Positions 1 to 9,812 of a stretch of DNA of 64,000 nt are shown piece after piece. This DNA is from Firmicutes bacterium AM55-24TS (lineage in GTDB: Bacteria > Bacillota > Clostridia > UBA1381), in contig QTVU01000012.1 of assembly GCA_003460745.1 (NCBI GenBank), forward strand, positions 1-64,000, in the 5' to 3' direction. The stretch's first letter is position 1; each line of letters begins with the position of its first letter. Under the pieces are notes generated by a model. It saw only the letters and a list, made by a program, of their open reading frames with translations. It searched no databases and had not been told where the DNA came from. The translations under genes and the position numbers were made by a program.

Positions 1-120
1 ATTATAAAGTTAAATTGGTATATATAAAAACACTTCTATGATATAATTATACCATAACCATATTAAATTTCAAGTCATAAAAATATTTGGCAGAGTAATA
101 CAAAAAAATATGCACTATTT

Positions 121-163
121 AAAGTTTTCCGCTATTTACTAAATAAAGTATTTAGGGTATAAT
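121..163 (+). promoter_or_regulatory. Promoter with conserved AAAGTTT-CC box (site 1)
   Basis: AAAGTTTTCCGC lies at 121-132 and a perfect TATAAT -10 at 158-163, 37 bases from box start to -10 start. The same box with the same 36-37 base offset precedes the genes at 3573, 7487 and 30082. Offset and position suggest an activator site just upstream of the -35 region. The regulator is not identified; the AraC-type response regulator encoded at 1749-3323 is the nearest candidate. Confidence 0.6.
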
Positions 164-197
164 ATTATTAGCAAGACTTATAAAGGAAGTGTTTTTA

Positions 198-1354
198 ATG
201 AAAAAATTACTTATTTTGTTTTTGCTTGCTTCTGTGATGTTATCAATGTGTTCAGGATGCACAGTGGAGAAAACAGTGGAATCCGCACAGGCTGTTACTG
301 TTTTAAAAGTAATAAAACCAAACTATATCTCAGATTTCACGCAAAATATAGCTGAATTTAATGAAGCAAACCCAGATATTCAAGTAAAATTTATTGATGC
401 ACCCACTTCAACAGAAAAGAGGCATCAGCTATATGTTTCGGCGTTAAGTGGTAAAGACAGTTCGATCGATATATACTGGATTAATGATGAGTGGACTAAG
501 GAGTTTGTTGAGCAGAAATACATAAAGGCTCTTGATGGAGAGATTTTATTAGATAATAGCAGATATATAATTGACGCACAGGAAAGATTTTCTGTTAATG
601 ATTCTTTTTATGCTATGCCTGTGGGAATGGATACTGATGTTATATTTTATAGGAGCGATAAGATTCATAACGTTCCTGAAACATGGGATGGAATTATAAA
701 TCTTTGCCGTAATTCTGATTTCGGACTACCTATAAACTGGGACTGACTACCTCAGATATTCAAGATATGATGTATAATATTATAGAAATAAAAGAGGCGA
801 TAGGCATAAGCTATGCAGAAACGCTTAATCTATATAAGGAATTTATTGAAGAATACAAAGATATTGAAAATTACACTGATACAATAGCCGCCTTTAAAAT
901 TGGCAGTGCAGCGATGTTGATGGGAAACAGCTCTTTATGGAAAAAGCTTAATGGTGATACTTCGGCAGTTAAGGGAAATATAATGGTAGCAAGTCTGCCT
1001 AATAAAAATCAATTTGTAAGAAGTTATGCCCTTGCAATAAACTCAAATTCAAAAAATCAAGAGGCAGCAATAAGGTTTCTTGATTTTATGAATGGAAAAG
1101 AGCAGCAGAGAAGACTATCAAGAGATACATCGCTTATCCCGATAATAAGAGAACTTTATGACGATGAAATGATATTAGATGCAAATCCACATGTGAAGGG
1201 AATAAAGCAAAGTGTACAAAATTCAAGCTCTTTTGCAACAGTAAGTATTAATGGAGAGAATCTAAAAAAGCTGGAGGAAGCACTTATTAAATTCTTTAAT
1301 AATGAAGAAACGTCAATGAATACAGGAAAAATATTTGAGGATTTGATGCAATAA
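198..1354 (+). CDS. Sugar ABC transporter substrate-binding lipoprotein, frameshifted
   Basis: This is an extracellular solute-binding protein of the sugar ABC transporter type. The ATG at 198 follows AAAGGAAG and opens a lipoprotein signal peptide with a lipobox-like CSGC ending in the lipidated Cys. The first frame stops after FGLPINWD near 745. The second frame resumes at once with TTSDIQDMMYN and runs to 1354. Restoring one G in the GGG run near 730 joins them into about 385 residues, slightly short for the family. A conserved upstream box links it to the transporter and GH5 genes. Sequencing error and a real mutation cannot be separated here. The sugar specificity is inferred from the locus, not from the protein. 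Confidence 0.75.
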
Positions 1355-1466
1355 GAATAAACTAATGTGATATTTAACAGGAAAACCACCATAGCCGCAA
1401 TGTCATTAGTTAATATGATATTGCTTGGCACAAAATGAGAAAATGGTTTGGAAACATGTAGGTATT

Positions 1467-1523
1467 GAACCGATTTCCAAAAGTTAGACCACAAATCTAA
1501 CTTTTGGAGGTCGGTTTTTTTTG
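1467..1523 (+). terminator. Long palindrome with T-tract, terminator or IS3 end
   Basis: An inverted repeat pairs GAACCGATTTCCAAAAGTTAGA with TCTAACTTTTGGAGGTCGGTT and is followed by eight Ts, so it can end transcription of the gene finishing at 1354. The core CCAAAAGTTAGAC recurs in palindromes at 50529-50579 and 59977-60014. It sits directly before a degenerate IS3-type transposase start, so it may derive from an insertion-sequence end. Confidence 0.7.
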
Positions 1524-1527
1524 TTGC

Positions 1528-1608
1528 AAAATATAGTTATGAATTTAAGTTAAAAGTTGTACGGATACTTAAATAGTGATTGTGGTTACAGTCTTAGATT
1601 ATCATAAT
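1528..1608 (+). mobile_element. Remnant of IS3/IS150-type OrfA
   Basis: Translation gives KYSYEFKLKVVRIL and then, after a one-base shift, NSDCGYSLRLS. This matches the start of IS150-group OrfA proteins, which begin with a YSxEFKLKVV segment followed by a YLxGxGGY segment. It is frameshifted and soon lost in stop codons. I see no further transposase sequence up to 1748, so only a 5' scar remains. The rest of the 1355-1748 gap holds nothing else I recognise. Confidence 0.5.
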
Positions 1609-1748
1609 AAAATAGTTCGACCACACCATTGATTCGAGTTCACCTCAGTCAAGCACTTTTTTAATTATTTTAAATTCAAGTATATTTCTAAACTTAATTC
1701 TTTTTGTTTGACTTAAATTAATGACATTGAACGTAGTTGGTGTTTTTC

Positions 1749-3323
1749 CTATATGTCTTGAGGCATAGATGGATTGTGACTCGCTCTATACTGCGATGGA
1801 GTTTTACCACAGATACGCTGAAATAACTCGCTGAAATAGCGGGTGTTGTTGTATCCTACTTTTTCGGCAATATCATATATTTTTAAATCAGTTTTTTCAA
1901 GAAGTTCTTTGGCCTTTTCAATTCTTGTCTGTATGAGATAATTTTTGAAAGTTATATTAGTTTCTTTTTTAAATATAACGCTTAAATAGCAAGGTGAAAT
2001 AAACACTTGCGAAGCAACCGTTTCAAGCGAGGCATCCCTTGCATAATTTTTTTCGACCAGAGCCTTTACTTGAGTGATTATATTTGCAGCCTTTTGTTTT
2101 TGAACACTTTCAATATATGATATTACAACATCTGTAATATTTTCAACAAAGGTTTTAAGTTCTGCAGGAGATTGAGTTTTTCTGATTAATGACCACGCAT
2201 CCGTATTTTTAAAGAGGATTGTTGGATCGCAGTCAATATCATAGAGTGCATCTGAAATTGAAAGAATAAGTGACATACAGCGTCGCTGCTGATTATAAAG
2301 ATTCATATCAGAACGTTCCATAACGTCGAAAAGTTCCTTGACGCTTTTTTTGCTTTGCTTTTCGTCGTTGTTTTTAAGTGCTTTTATGTAGGTTTCTATC
2401 AGTTTTGACTGATATGCCGAAAGCTGTGATTTTGGTTCAATATCATTAATATAAATAATGTTTCCTTGTCCAAGTCTGTCACTGTAATCGAGTGCTTGCA
2501 ATGCAGAGGTATAGCTTGCCTCAAGTTCGGATATTTCCGAAGTAAAGATACCTATTCCTATATTATAATTAACGTTAAATTCAGTATCAATAAAGTCTCC
2601 CAAATTCTCACAACAAGAGAAAAGTTTTTGCTCGGATTCTCCTTCCGGTTCGTTAAAGCAGCAAATAAATACGAGGTCCGAATTACTAAAAAAGGGAATA
2701 AAGTTTATTGTTTTAGGAAGATGTTCGATTAGTGCCTCAAAAATCATAAAATTCATTCCGTAGTTGGTACTGTCTGTATCAAGACGTATTACAAATGTCG
2801 TCATTGCCGCAGCTTTTTTAGATATCTCAAATAGTTCAAAATCAAGAATACCGTACTGTGCACGATTAAATAAATAATTCAATAGAAAATAACGGCTATT
2901 TCTAAGCGTTTTGCGTAATTCAATTTCTTTTTCTGCTTTTTGTTGCTCAAGGTGTATTTCTTTTGTTAATTTGTCAACTATTTCATAAAGTTCAAATTCA
3001 TCTATCGGTTTTAAAAGATATTGACATACGCCGTTATTAATAGCACTTTGTGCATATTCAAAATCATTGTATCCTGTAAGAAATATAATTTTTGTATTAG
3101 GTGAAATTTTATGAATTTGTTCTGAAAGCCATATGCCGTCTTTTGTTGGCATTTTTATATCTGATATAACAATATCGGGAAGCATTTTCTGAAAAAGCTC
3201 AAATGCTACCTCACCATTTTTTGCTGTTCCTACTACCTCAATACCTCTGGTATTCCAATCCAGTGAAGCAAGTCCTTCACGTATTATCTTCTCATCGTCA
3301 CAAATTAACAACTTTACATTCAT
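1749..3323 (-). CDS. Response regulator, AraC-type DNA-binding (YesN family)
   Basis: This is a cytoplasmic two-component transcription regulator of 524 residues. The N-terminal receiver has the acidic pair D9-D10, phosphoacceptor D55 in ISDIKMP, T83 and K105 in LLKP. A central region of about 280 residues precedes a C-terminal AraC double helix-turn-helix (about 410-515) with the typical endings IYDIAEKVGYNNTRYFSELFQ and KTPSQYR. YesN-type regulators normally pair with a YesM-type sensor kinase and activate polysaccharide operons. No kinase gene lies in this window. It is divergent from the lipoprotein gene at 3573, whose promoter carries the conserved AAAGTTT box, so it is the best local candidate for the regulator of this locus. 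The start follows GGAG on the minus strand. Confidence 0.9.
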   Translation of the reverse strand: MNVKLLICDDEKIIREGLASLDWNTRGIEVVGTAKNGEVAFELFQKMLPDIVISDIKMPTKDGIWLSEQIHKISPNTKIIFLTGYNDFEYAQSAINNGVCQYLLKPIDEFELYEIVDKLTKEIHLEQQKAEKEIELRKTLRNSRYFLLNYLFNRAQYGILDFELFEISKKAAAMTTFVIRLDTDSTNYGMNFMIFEALIEHLPKTINFIPFFSNSDLVFICCFNEPEGESEQKLFSCCENLGDFIDTEFNVNYNIGIGIFTSEISELEASYTSALQALDYSDRLGQGNIIYINDIEPKSQLSAYQSKLIETYIKALKNNDEKQSKKSVKELFDVMERSDMNLYNQQRRCMSLILSISDALYDIDCDPTILFKNTDAWSLIRKTQSPAELKTFVENITDVVISYIESVQKQKAANIITQVKALVEKNYARDASLETVASQVFISPCYLSVIFKKETNITFKNYLIQTRIEKAKELLEKTDLKIYDIAEKVGYNNTRYFSELFQRICGKTPSQYRASHNPSMPQDI

Positions 3324-3436
3324 AATTCTCCATCCTATCTTATCTTTATATTAAACTATATAACATTTTAACATATTTTTATATTATTTCAAGTAGGAAA
3401 TGATATAAATTTTTATTAAAAAAATATGCACATTTT

Positions 3437-3479
3437 AAAGTTTATCGCTATTTATATTTGAAATACTATGGTGTATAAT
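3437..3479 (+). promoter_or_regulatory. Promoter with conserved AAAGTTT-CC box (site 2)
   Basis: AAAGTTTATCGC at 3437-3448 is followed by TATAAT at 3474-3479, again 37 bases apart. The similarity to site 1 extends outside the box: both have ATATGCAC upstream and GCTATTTA downstream. It lies between the divergent response regulator and the lipoprotein gene. Confidence 0.65.
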
Positions 3480-3572
3480 GTTAAATATAAAGAAAGACCA
3501 ATATAAAATGTTCTGATAATGGGAAAGGACGAAACGTCTGAACCGTTATCAAAAAAGAAAGGAGATAAAATT

Positions 3573-5060
3573 ATGAGAAAGAAAATTGCGGCATTATTGG
3601 CCATGCTAATGCTTGGAGGTGTGCTTACAGGCTGTGGCGGAGGAAACAAGGTTGCAACAGGCGGTGAAGATCCTAATGTTGTACCGGAGGATACATATGA
3701 AATCAACTGGTATATGCAAGGTATGCCACAGGAGGATGTTGCTTCCGTAGAGGCTGCTGTTAATGATTATCTTAAGGATAAAATTAACGCTACACTGAAA
3801 ATGCACAGACTGGAATCAAATCAGTACAGCAAGCAGCTAAACACAATGATAGCGGCGGGTGAATATTTTGATATTGCATGGACAACACCCGGAGTTCTTA
3901 CTTATACGGCAAATGCGAGAAACGGTGCATGGCTTGCACTTGATGATTACATTGACACATATATTCCAAAGACAATTGAGCAGCTTGGAGAAATAGCCGA
4001 CAATGCAAGAGTGGACGGCAAGCTTTATGCGATACCGACATATAAGGAAATGGCAGATTCAAGAGGCTGGACATATCGCAAAGATATTGCCGAAAAATAC
4101 AATATCAATATGGATAATATTAAGACATTTGACGAACTGTTACCGGTGCTTAAAATGATTAAGGAAAATGAACCAAATATGCAATATCCGATTGACTGGG
4201 GCAGTGACAGAACACCTGAAGCTCTTATGAAGTACGAGGAAATCGCAGGAACAGCCGTTATTTTCTACGATACAGACAAATATGACGGCAAGGTTGTAAA
4301 TCTTGTAGAAACTCCGGAATATCTTGAAGCATGCAAATGGGCTAATAAGCTTTATAACGAAGGTCTTGTAAAGAAAGACATTATGACTGCTACGGATTTT
4401 GAGCAGAGATTAAAGGACGGAAAAACTTTCTGTTATGTGGACTTCTTAAAACCAGGTAAGGCCAAGGAAACTTCCGCTAAGTTTGATTTTGAACTTGACC
4501 AATCAACAGTATCGGATATATGGCAGGATAATGGAGCCGGAACAGGTTCGATGCTTGCTGTTTCAAGAACATCAAAGAATCCGGAAAGAGTTCTTCGTTT
4601 CCTTGAACTACTTAACACTGATGCAACTCTCAGCAACCTTATCAACTATGGTATTGAAGGAAAACATTACACCAAGATTGATGATAATACTATAACAATT
4701 CCGGATGATACATCGTATACGTTACAAGGTTATCAGTGGATGCAGGGAAATGTATTCCTAAATTATCTTACAGAAGGAGAAAGCCCTGATAAGGTTGAGG
4801 CTCTGAAAGCATTTAACGCAGAGGCTAAGAAACCTATCGATTATGGCTTTAAATTCGATAATACTGCGGTAGAAGCGGAAATAGCGGCATGTCAGACAGT
4901 TAAGAGCGAGTATCGTAAACAGGTAATTATGGGTTCAATGGACCCTGAGCCGATTATGAAAGAATATGCCGCTAAACTTAAGGCTGCCGGCATTGACAAA
5001 ATTATTGAAGAAGCACAGAAACAGTATGATGAATTTCTTGCGAACAAGAACAAGCAATAA
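3573..5060 (+). CDS. Polysaccharide ABC transporter lipoprotein (LplA/LipO-like)
   Basis: A 495-residue extracellular lipoprotein that should capture oligosaccharides for the two permeases downstream. The ATG at 3573 follows AAAGGAG at ideal spacing. An upstream in-frame ATG at 3519 lacks such a site and would spoil the signal peptide. The signal peptide ends in the lipobox LTGC. The body resembles the LplA/LipO family with the C-terminal DUF3502-type region (EIAACQTVKSEYRKQ onward). It is followed by a strong stem-loop and the CBM protein gene. The inferred substrate is xanthan-derived oligosaccharide, from neighbouring enzymes. No ATPase gene is present, as is usual for systems that share an MsmX-type ATPase. 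Confidence 0.9.
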   Translation: MRKKIAALLAMLMLGGVLTGCGGGNKVATGGEDPNVVPEDTYEINWYMQGMPQEDVASVEAAVNDYLKDKINATLKMHRLESNQYSKQLNTMIAAGEYFDIAWTTPGVLTYTANARNGAWLALDDYIDTYIPKTIEQLGEIADNARVDGKLYAIPTYKEMADSRGWTYRKDIAEKYNINMDNIKTFDELLPVLKMIKENEPNMQYPIDWGSDRTPEALMKYEEIAGTAVIFYDTDKYDGKVVNLVETPEYLEACKWANKLYNEGLVKKDIMTATDFEQRLKDGKTFCYVDFLKPGKAKETSAKFDFELDQSTVSDIWQDNGAGTGSMLAVSRTSKNPERVLRFLELLNTDATLSNLINYGIEGKHYTKIDDNTITIPDDTSYTLQGYQWMQGNVFLNYLTEGESPDKVEALKAFNAEAKKPIDYGFKFDNTAVEAEIAACQTVKSEYRKQVIMGSMDPEPIMKEYAAKLKAAGIDKIIEEAQKQYDEFLANKNKQ

Positions 5061-5079
5061 CAAGAACAAATAATTAGGT

Positions 5080-5112
5080 ATAAGTATAGCGGTCTTTGAC
5101 CGCTATACTTAT
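5080..5112 (+). other. Perfect 15-bp stem-loop after lipoprotein gene
   Basis: ATAAGTATAGCGGTC and its exact complement enclose a TTT loop. No T-tract follows, so it is better read as an mRNA-stabilising intercistronic hairpin than as a full terminator. Such hairpins are common after binding-protein genes and raise their level over downstream genes. Confidence 0.65.
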
Positions 5113-5138
5113 ATGAGGGATATTTAGGAGATTTAGTT

Positions 5139-7354
5139 ATGAAGAAATTAGTTTCATTAATTATCGCAATGTCAATATTTTTTTCAATAAACTGTGCTAT
5201 CTTTGCGACAAACGTGTCATATATGGCTGATTTTGAGTCTGCAGATGCGAAATTTGGTAATAGCACAACATATAGCGGAACTAAAAACACAGCCGGCGAT
5301 TATAGTGATTTTGTCAAACCAGAATGGGTAGCCGATGGTGGAAAGGAAAATTCAACAGGACTTCGCATAACCTACAAAGCTGCGACATGGTATGCAGGCG
5401 AGGTTTTCTTCCCAATTCCTGTAGCTTGGCAAAACGGTGCGGATGCTGAGTACCTTAATTTTGATTACAATGGCAAAGGTATTGTAAATATCAGCCTGTC
5501 AACAGGAAGTGCCGCAACAGACACTCTTACGAAAGGTACAAAGTACAGTTATAAACTTAATGCCGATACAAACGGTGAATGGCAAAGTATAAGTATTCCA
5601 CTTTCGGAATTTAAAAATAACGGAAATCCTGTAACAATAGCCAATATAGGCTGCGTGACATTCCAAGCGGGCGAAAACGGCGGTTTGAGTAACAGTGCCT
5701 CTGAAACGAAAGCAATGACGGCAGCGGAGCTTGAAGCGAAAGCGAGAAACGGAAGTATAATCTTTGACAATATGGAGTTGTCCAATGTCGGAGAGAATGT
5801 TCTTAATCCAAATGCAACACCGGAACCTACAGAGAAACCGGATAATACAACAAGAACCATAGATTTTGATACTTATACTCTCAGTCATAAGCAGACCTGG
5901 GCAGGATTTAATAACAATGATAAGACCTACAGTGACAGTATAAAGTCAGAAATAACTGAAAACGGTAAAGAGGGTTGTGCTCTTGAACTGACTTACAAAG
6001 CTGCCACATGGTATGCCGGAGAGATATTTATGTCAATACCAAAGGAATGGGCAATAAATAAAAATTCAGAGTGTCTTGAATTTGATGCTAAGGGACAAGG
6101 AAAAATAAAAATATCTCTTGAAACGGGCGAGGTTGTAAACGGAATACGATATGGTCATACAGTGACTATAAACACAAATGATGAATGGCAAAAAATCAGT
6201 GTGCCACTTTCTGAATTTGTAAATAACGGTAATGAAGTGCCGTTGACAGATGTGGTAGGAATGGCTTTTTCTGCGGCAGAAAGTGGAAACCTCGATAACA
6301 ATGCTGAAGAAACAAAGATGATGAGTGCGGATGAACTTGAAGAAAAAGCTGTAACAGGATGTGTAGTAATAGATAACATCACGCTTGCGGAACAGGATAC
6401 AACTTCCCCGACAGCTGCTCCGGAAGCGACAACTCAACCGACAGAAATATCGTATGTTGCGGATTTTGAAACAGCGGATACTAAGTTCGCAAGCGGTAAG
6501 ACATGGGGAGGATTCAAAAATAAGTCGAATGATTATCAAGACTATATAAAAGCAAAATGGCTGCAGGACGGCGGAGTTGATGGAAGTACGGCTTTCTGTG
6601 TTTACTATCAATCGGCAACTTATTATGCCGGCGAAATTTTTGTGCCGGCTCCTGCAGTGTGGACAAATAATGGTGCAAAGGGGGCTGAGTACCTAAACTT
6701 TGATTATAAGGGTAAAGGAGCTGTAAAAATAAGTTTTTCAACGGGCAACACTGTCGATGGAACGCTTACAAGTGGTACACGTTATACGAGGAGATTTGAA
6801 CTTGATTCTCATGGCGATTGGGCGAAAATCAGTGTTCCGCTTTCGGAGTTTGTAAATGGTGAAAATATTGTTAATATGACGGAGATAGGCACTGTTACAT
6901 TTCAAGCGGCTGAGAATGCAATCTTGATAATAATTCAGACGACACAAAGGCAATGAGTGCAGATGAACTCAAAGAGATAGCGAGAACTGGTGAGATTATC
7001 TTTGATAATATGACACTGTCGGAAACAGAAGGAAAAACAACTCTGTTTTCATCTGTTAAAGTAACAGCGGAAATTGACGGAAAGGAAATCACTAATCTTA
7101 CAAATGGAGATATAAAAATAAAAGCGATAGCATCTGATATTGAAAAAGATACAAATATGGTAATGATTGTAGCTGTGTATAAAGAAAACGGTGTGATTGA
7201 TACAGTTCGTATGGCTGGGCAGAAAATAATCGGAGACGGTGAATTGATGCTTGACTTGAATGTTACAGATGCTGAGCATCAAACTATGAAAGTGTTTATA
7301 TTTGATGATTTTACAAATCTTCACCCGATAATCAATGTGACAAACTTTTTATAA
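5139..7354 (+). CDS. Secreted protein with three tandem CBM-like modules, frameshifted
   Basis: A signal peptide (ending near CAIFA) is followed by three homologous beta-sandwich modules of about 180 residues, at roughly 28-213, 237-415 and 435-615. Each holds a Y(Y/F)AGE(I/V)F segment and a W(Q/A)KIS(V/I)PLSEF segment and ends in (I/V)DN(M/I)xL. They look like CBM11/CIA30-type binding modules. TP-rich linkers separate them, and no catalytic domain is visible. The frame breaks near 6918, where modules 1 and 2 predict ENGNLDNN but one G is missing. The second frame completes module 3 and a C-terminal domain of about 100 residues shared with the 2143-residue GH5 and the PL11. The likely role is surface or secreted polysaccharide binding for the transporter. 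Confidence 0.75.
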
Positions 7355-7371
7355 ATTAAACCACCTAGCTT

Positions 7372-7462
7372 AAAGTTTACCTCATTTTAATGAAAAATAG
7401 TACATGTTATAATAATTGCAAGATAAAGAGATTTATATATCTCTTTAATCCTTGCAATTATT
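7372..7462 (+). promoter_or_regulatory. Promoter with AAAGTTT-CC box (site 3) and leader inverted repeat
   Basis: AAAGTTTACCTC at 7372-7383 lies 36 bases before TATAAT at 7408-7413, which has an upstream TG. A 12-bp perfect inverted repeat, AATAATTGCAAG (7411-7422) and CTTGCAATTATT (7451-7462), encloses a second repeat around AAAGAGAT. It spans the -10 and the early transcript, so it could be an operator or a 5' stem. Confidence 0.6.
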
Positions 7463-7486
7463 AAGTTTTTAAGGAGTGGATGAGAC

Positions 7487-8419
7487 GTGAAAAAAAAGAA
7501 AAGCCTTATAAGAGATTTAAAAGAAAATGGTTCCTTGCTCTCAATGTGCATTCCAGGATTAATATTTTTTATACTGTTTAATTATTTGCCAATGTTTGGT
7601 ATTATAATTGCGTTTAAGCAGTATCGTTATGATCTTGGAATATGGGCAAGCCCGTGGAATGGACTCAAAAATTTTGAGTTCATGTTTAGCAGTCCGGACG
7701 CATGGGTTATTACGAGAAATACGATAGCATATAATTTGTTGTTTATTTTCGGCGGTCTTGTATTTAATGTGGCAATGGCAATCGGACTTTCTGAATTGAG
7801 GAATAAAGCAGTTTCAAAGCTGTGCCAGACAGTAGTAATTATGCCGCATTTCTTATCATACGTAATTGTAAGCTTTCTTGTGCTGGCATTTCTTCACGTT
7901 GAGAACGGTCTGATAAATAGAAGTCTTATTCCGGCACTTGGATTAGAAGGTGTAGACTGGTACTCAAATCCGAAATACTGGCCATGGATTCTTGTTATAG
8001 TAAACTTTTGGAAAACAACGGGATATGGCAGTGTTGTATATCTTGCAGGTATAGCAGGAATTGACACCTCGCTTTATGAAGCCGCTAAGGTTGACGGAGC
8101 ATCTCGATGGCAGCAAATACGATACATAACATTGCCGGCACTTGTTCCTCTTATGGTAGTTCTTACAATTTTAAATGTCGGAAAGATATTCAATTCCGAT
8201 TTTGGTTTATTCTATCAAGTGCCGTTAAATACCGGTGCCCTTTATCCGGCTACAAATGTTATCAGTACATACGTATATAATATGTTGATGTCAGCGGGTA
8301 CGGGAAGTGTAGGAATGGCTTCAGCGGCAGCTTTTTATCAATCAATTGTTGGATTTATACTTGTTATGACAACTAATTTTATTGTGAAGAAAATAAGCCC
8401 CGAAAACGCATTATTCTAA
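7487..8419 (+). CDS. Polysaccharide ABC transporter permease (LplB family)
   Basis: A 310-residue inner-membrane permease with six predicted transmembrane segments. It has the LplB-type N-terminus (PGLIFFILFNYLPMFGI) and the cytoplasmic EAA loop EAAKVDGASRWQQI, which contacts the ATPase. It starts with GTG at 7487 after AAGGAGTGG. Its natural partner is the permease at 10071, from which an IS110 element now separates it. It should form the heterodimeric pore for oligosaccharides delivered by the lipoprotein at 3573. Confidence 0.93.
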   Translation: MKKKKSLIRDLKENGSLLSMCIPGLIFFILFNYLPMFGIIIAFKQYRYDLGIWASPWNGLKNFEFMFSSPDAWVITRNTIAYNLLFIFGGLVFNVAMAIGLSELRNKAVSKLCQTVVIMPHFLSYVIVSFLVLAFLHVENGLINRSLIPALGLEGVDWYSNPKYWPWILVIVNFWKTTGYGSVVYLAGIAGIDTSLYEAAKVDGASRWQQIRYITLPALVPLMVVLTILNVGKIFNSDFGLFYQVPLNTGALYPATNVISTYVYNMLMSAGTGSVGMASAAAFYQSIVGFILVMTTNFIVKKISPENALF

Positions 8420-8438
8420 AAGGAGCTAACTATATAAA

Positions 8439-8444
8439 AATCAA
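8439..8444 (-). promoter_or_regulatory. -35 half of split IS110 junction promoter
   Basis: On the minus strand this is TTGATT, near the right end of the element. When the ends join in the circular form across the CT core, it lies exactly 17 bases from the TATAAT in the left end (10053-10058). Such a junction promoter is established for IS110-family circles and would drive bridge RNA and transposase. Confidence 0.65.
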
Positions 8445-8579
8445 GTGTTTTTTGAAAAAACATAAAATTTAGCTAACTGAAAATGAATATTGAAAATATA
8501 TAAATAATTGTGGATTTTGTGGCACGCTAAATAACCCCTCTGTGGGAGGTGTTTTGAAAAAGGGGATTTTAATGTTTAG

Positions 8580-9764
8580 TTATACCAAAAGTTTGGAGTT
8601 AAATGGTTGTCTTGTGCTTAAGAGATGATAAATAACTCTTAAGAGTTTTCTGATACAATGGCCTTGAGCGCATCTGTGACCTTTGCCTTCATTTAACTTT
8701 TTGGTGTAATAGGCATAGAAAACTTCGTTATTACTGATAACAGGTAAAATAATCTGATACAAAGTTTTTCTAAGATATTTAGAGCCTTTCTTTGTGATGG
8801 CTGTATGCTGTGCCGTAAATTGACTGGATTCGTAGTGATATGGAGCAACACCTGCAAATTTGATGATTTGAGATGCTTTTGTATAATTGCAAATATCTCC
8901 TAGTTCTGATATAATAGAAGTACCGGAAAAATGTGATATTCCCGGTATGGTGAGGATAGGAGAGTTGTTTTTGAGGGAAAACTCTTCTATCCTTTTGTCT
9001 ATCTCAGAAAGTTGTTTTTCCAATAATTCAATTTGGCTTACAAGGTGTCTGATTTGAATTTCTTCAGCGACAGAAGGTATGCCAATAGAAGACTTGGCAG
9101 TAAGTTTTAGTTGCTCGGCAGAAAGAGAAATTCGTTTTCCTTGTCCTTTGAATTCAAAACATTTACGGATACTTCGTATATCAGCATTTGCAATCGCTTT
9201 GGCAGAAGAGAATGCTTTTAAAATATTCATATATACAATCCCATATTTAGAATGAAACAGAGAGTTGAATTCGGGAAATACAATATCAATACATTTTTGA
9301 AGACGATTTTTGTATGTGTTTAACTCTTCTTTCAGATTATGATGATGACGGGTTAACTGTTTCTGCTCGTAGAGGTCAAAACGATTTAACGTTGTAACAC
9401 GATAAGGTTTATTGCGGTGATTAGAGGAAATCACATCGCAGATGGTGAGAGAATCAAGAGGGTCGTTTTTAGTAATACCGCCTTGTAATTTTCTTGTAAG
9501 ATCAGTGGTTGTAGGATTAATCAGGGCAACGGTATATCGTCTGTCGAGAAGATACTTAAGTAAGGCAAAGTGATAATGACCTGTATCTTCCATGCCGATA
9601 AGAAGTTCCGATTTAGTATAGCTGCTTAATTTTTGGATGAGAAACAAGAAACCTTTCAGATTATTAGAAAAATCAGAAGGAGATAAAAGTATTTCTCCAG
9701 AGTTTTTATCAATTATGGAAAAAGTGTGTTTGTTTTTACCAATGTCAATTCCGACTAAAATCAT
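8580..9764 (-). CDS. IS110-family transposase (bridge-RNA recombinase)
   Basis: A 394-residue DEDD transposase. The RuvC-like N-terminal domain shows D7 in GIDIGK, E59 in GMEDTGHYH, and D101 and D104 in TKNDPLD. The C-terminal transposase domain contains the helix-hairpin region TIPGISHFSGTSIISELGD and the AGVAPYHYESSQF segment typical of the catalytic-serine half. A coiled coil (about 225-255) lies between. The gene looks intact, with ATG at 9764 after GAAAGGAAT. The long noncoding stretch lies upstream of the gene, as in the IS110 group (IS621-like) rather than the IS1111 group. It acts with the RNA at 9813-10002 to join donor and target DNA. Confidence 0.95.
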   Translation of the reverse strand: MILVGIDIGKNKHTFSIIDKNSGEILLSPSDFSNNLKGFLFLIQKLSSYTKSELLIGMEDTGHYHFALLKYLLDRRYTVALINPTTTDLTRKLQGGITKNDPLDSLTICDVISSNHRNKPYRVTTLNRFDLYEQKQLTRHHHNLKEELNTYKNRLQKCIDIVFPEFNSLFHSKYGIVYMNILKAFSSAKAIANADIRSIRKCFEFKGQGKRISLSAEQLKLTAKSSIGIPSVAEEIQIRHLVSQIELLEKQLSEIDKRIEEFSLKNNSPILTIPGISHFSGTSIISELGDICNYTKASQIIKFAGVAPYHYESSQFTAQHTAITKKGSKYLRKTLYQIILPVISNNEVFYAYYTKKLNEGKGHRCAQGHCIRKLLRVIYHLLSTRQPFNSKLLV

Positions 9765-9812
9765 GATAATACATTCCTTTCAAAAAAATATGTAATGTGT
9801 TTATCCACAACA

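Noticed and set aside
3519..3572. Upstream ATG for the lipoprotein at 3573
   Set aside because: It would put 18 charged residues before the signal peptide, and the AAAGGAG site lies just before 3573.
6066..6611. Minus-strand frame of 181 residues in the CBM protein gene
   Set aside because: Composition rich in Cys, Tyr and Arg and alignment with the CBM frame show it is a shadow.
8520..8560. Terminator between first permease and IS110 transposase
   Set aside because: The repeat around ACCCCTC and GGAGGTG pairs with mismatches and has no T-run on either strand, so I did not annotate it.
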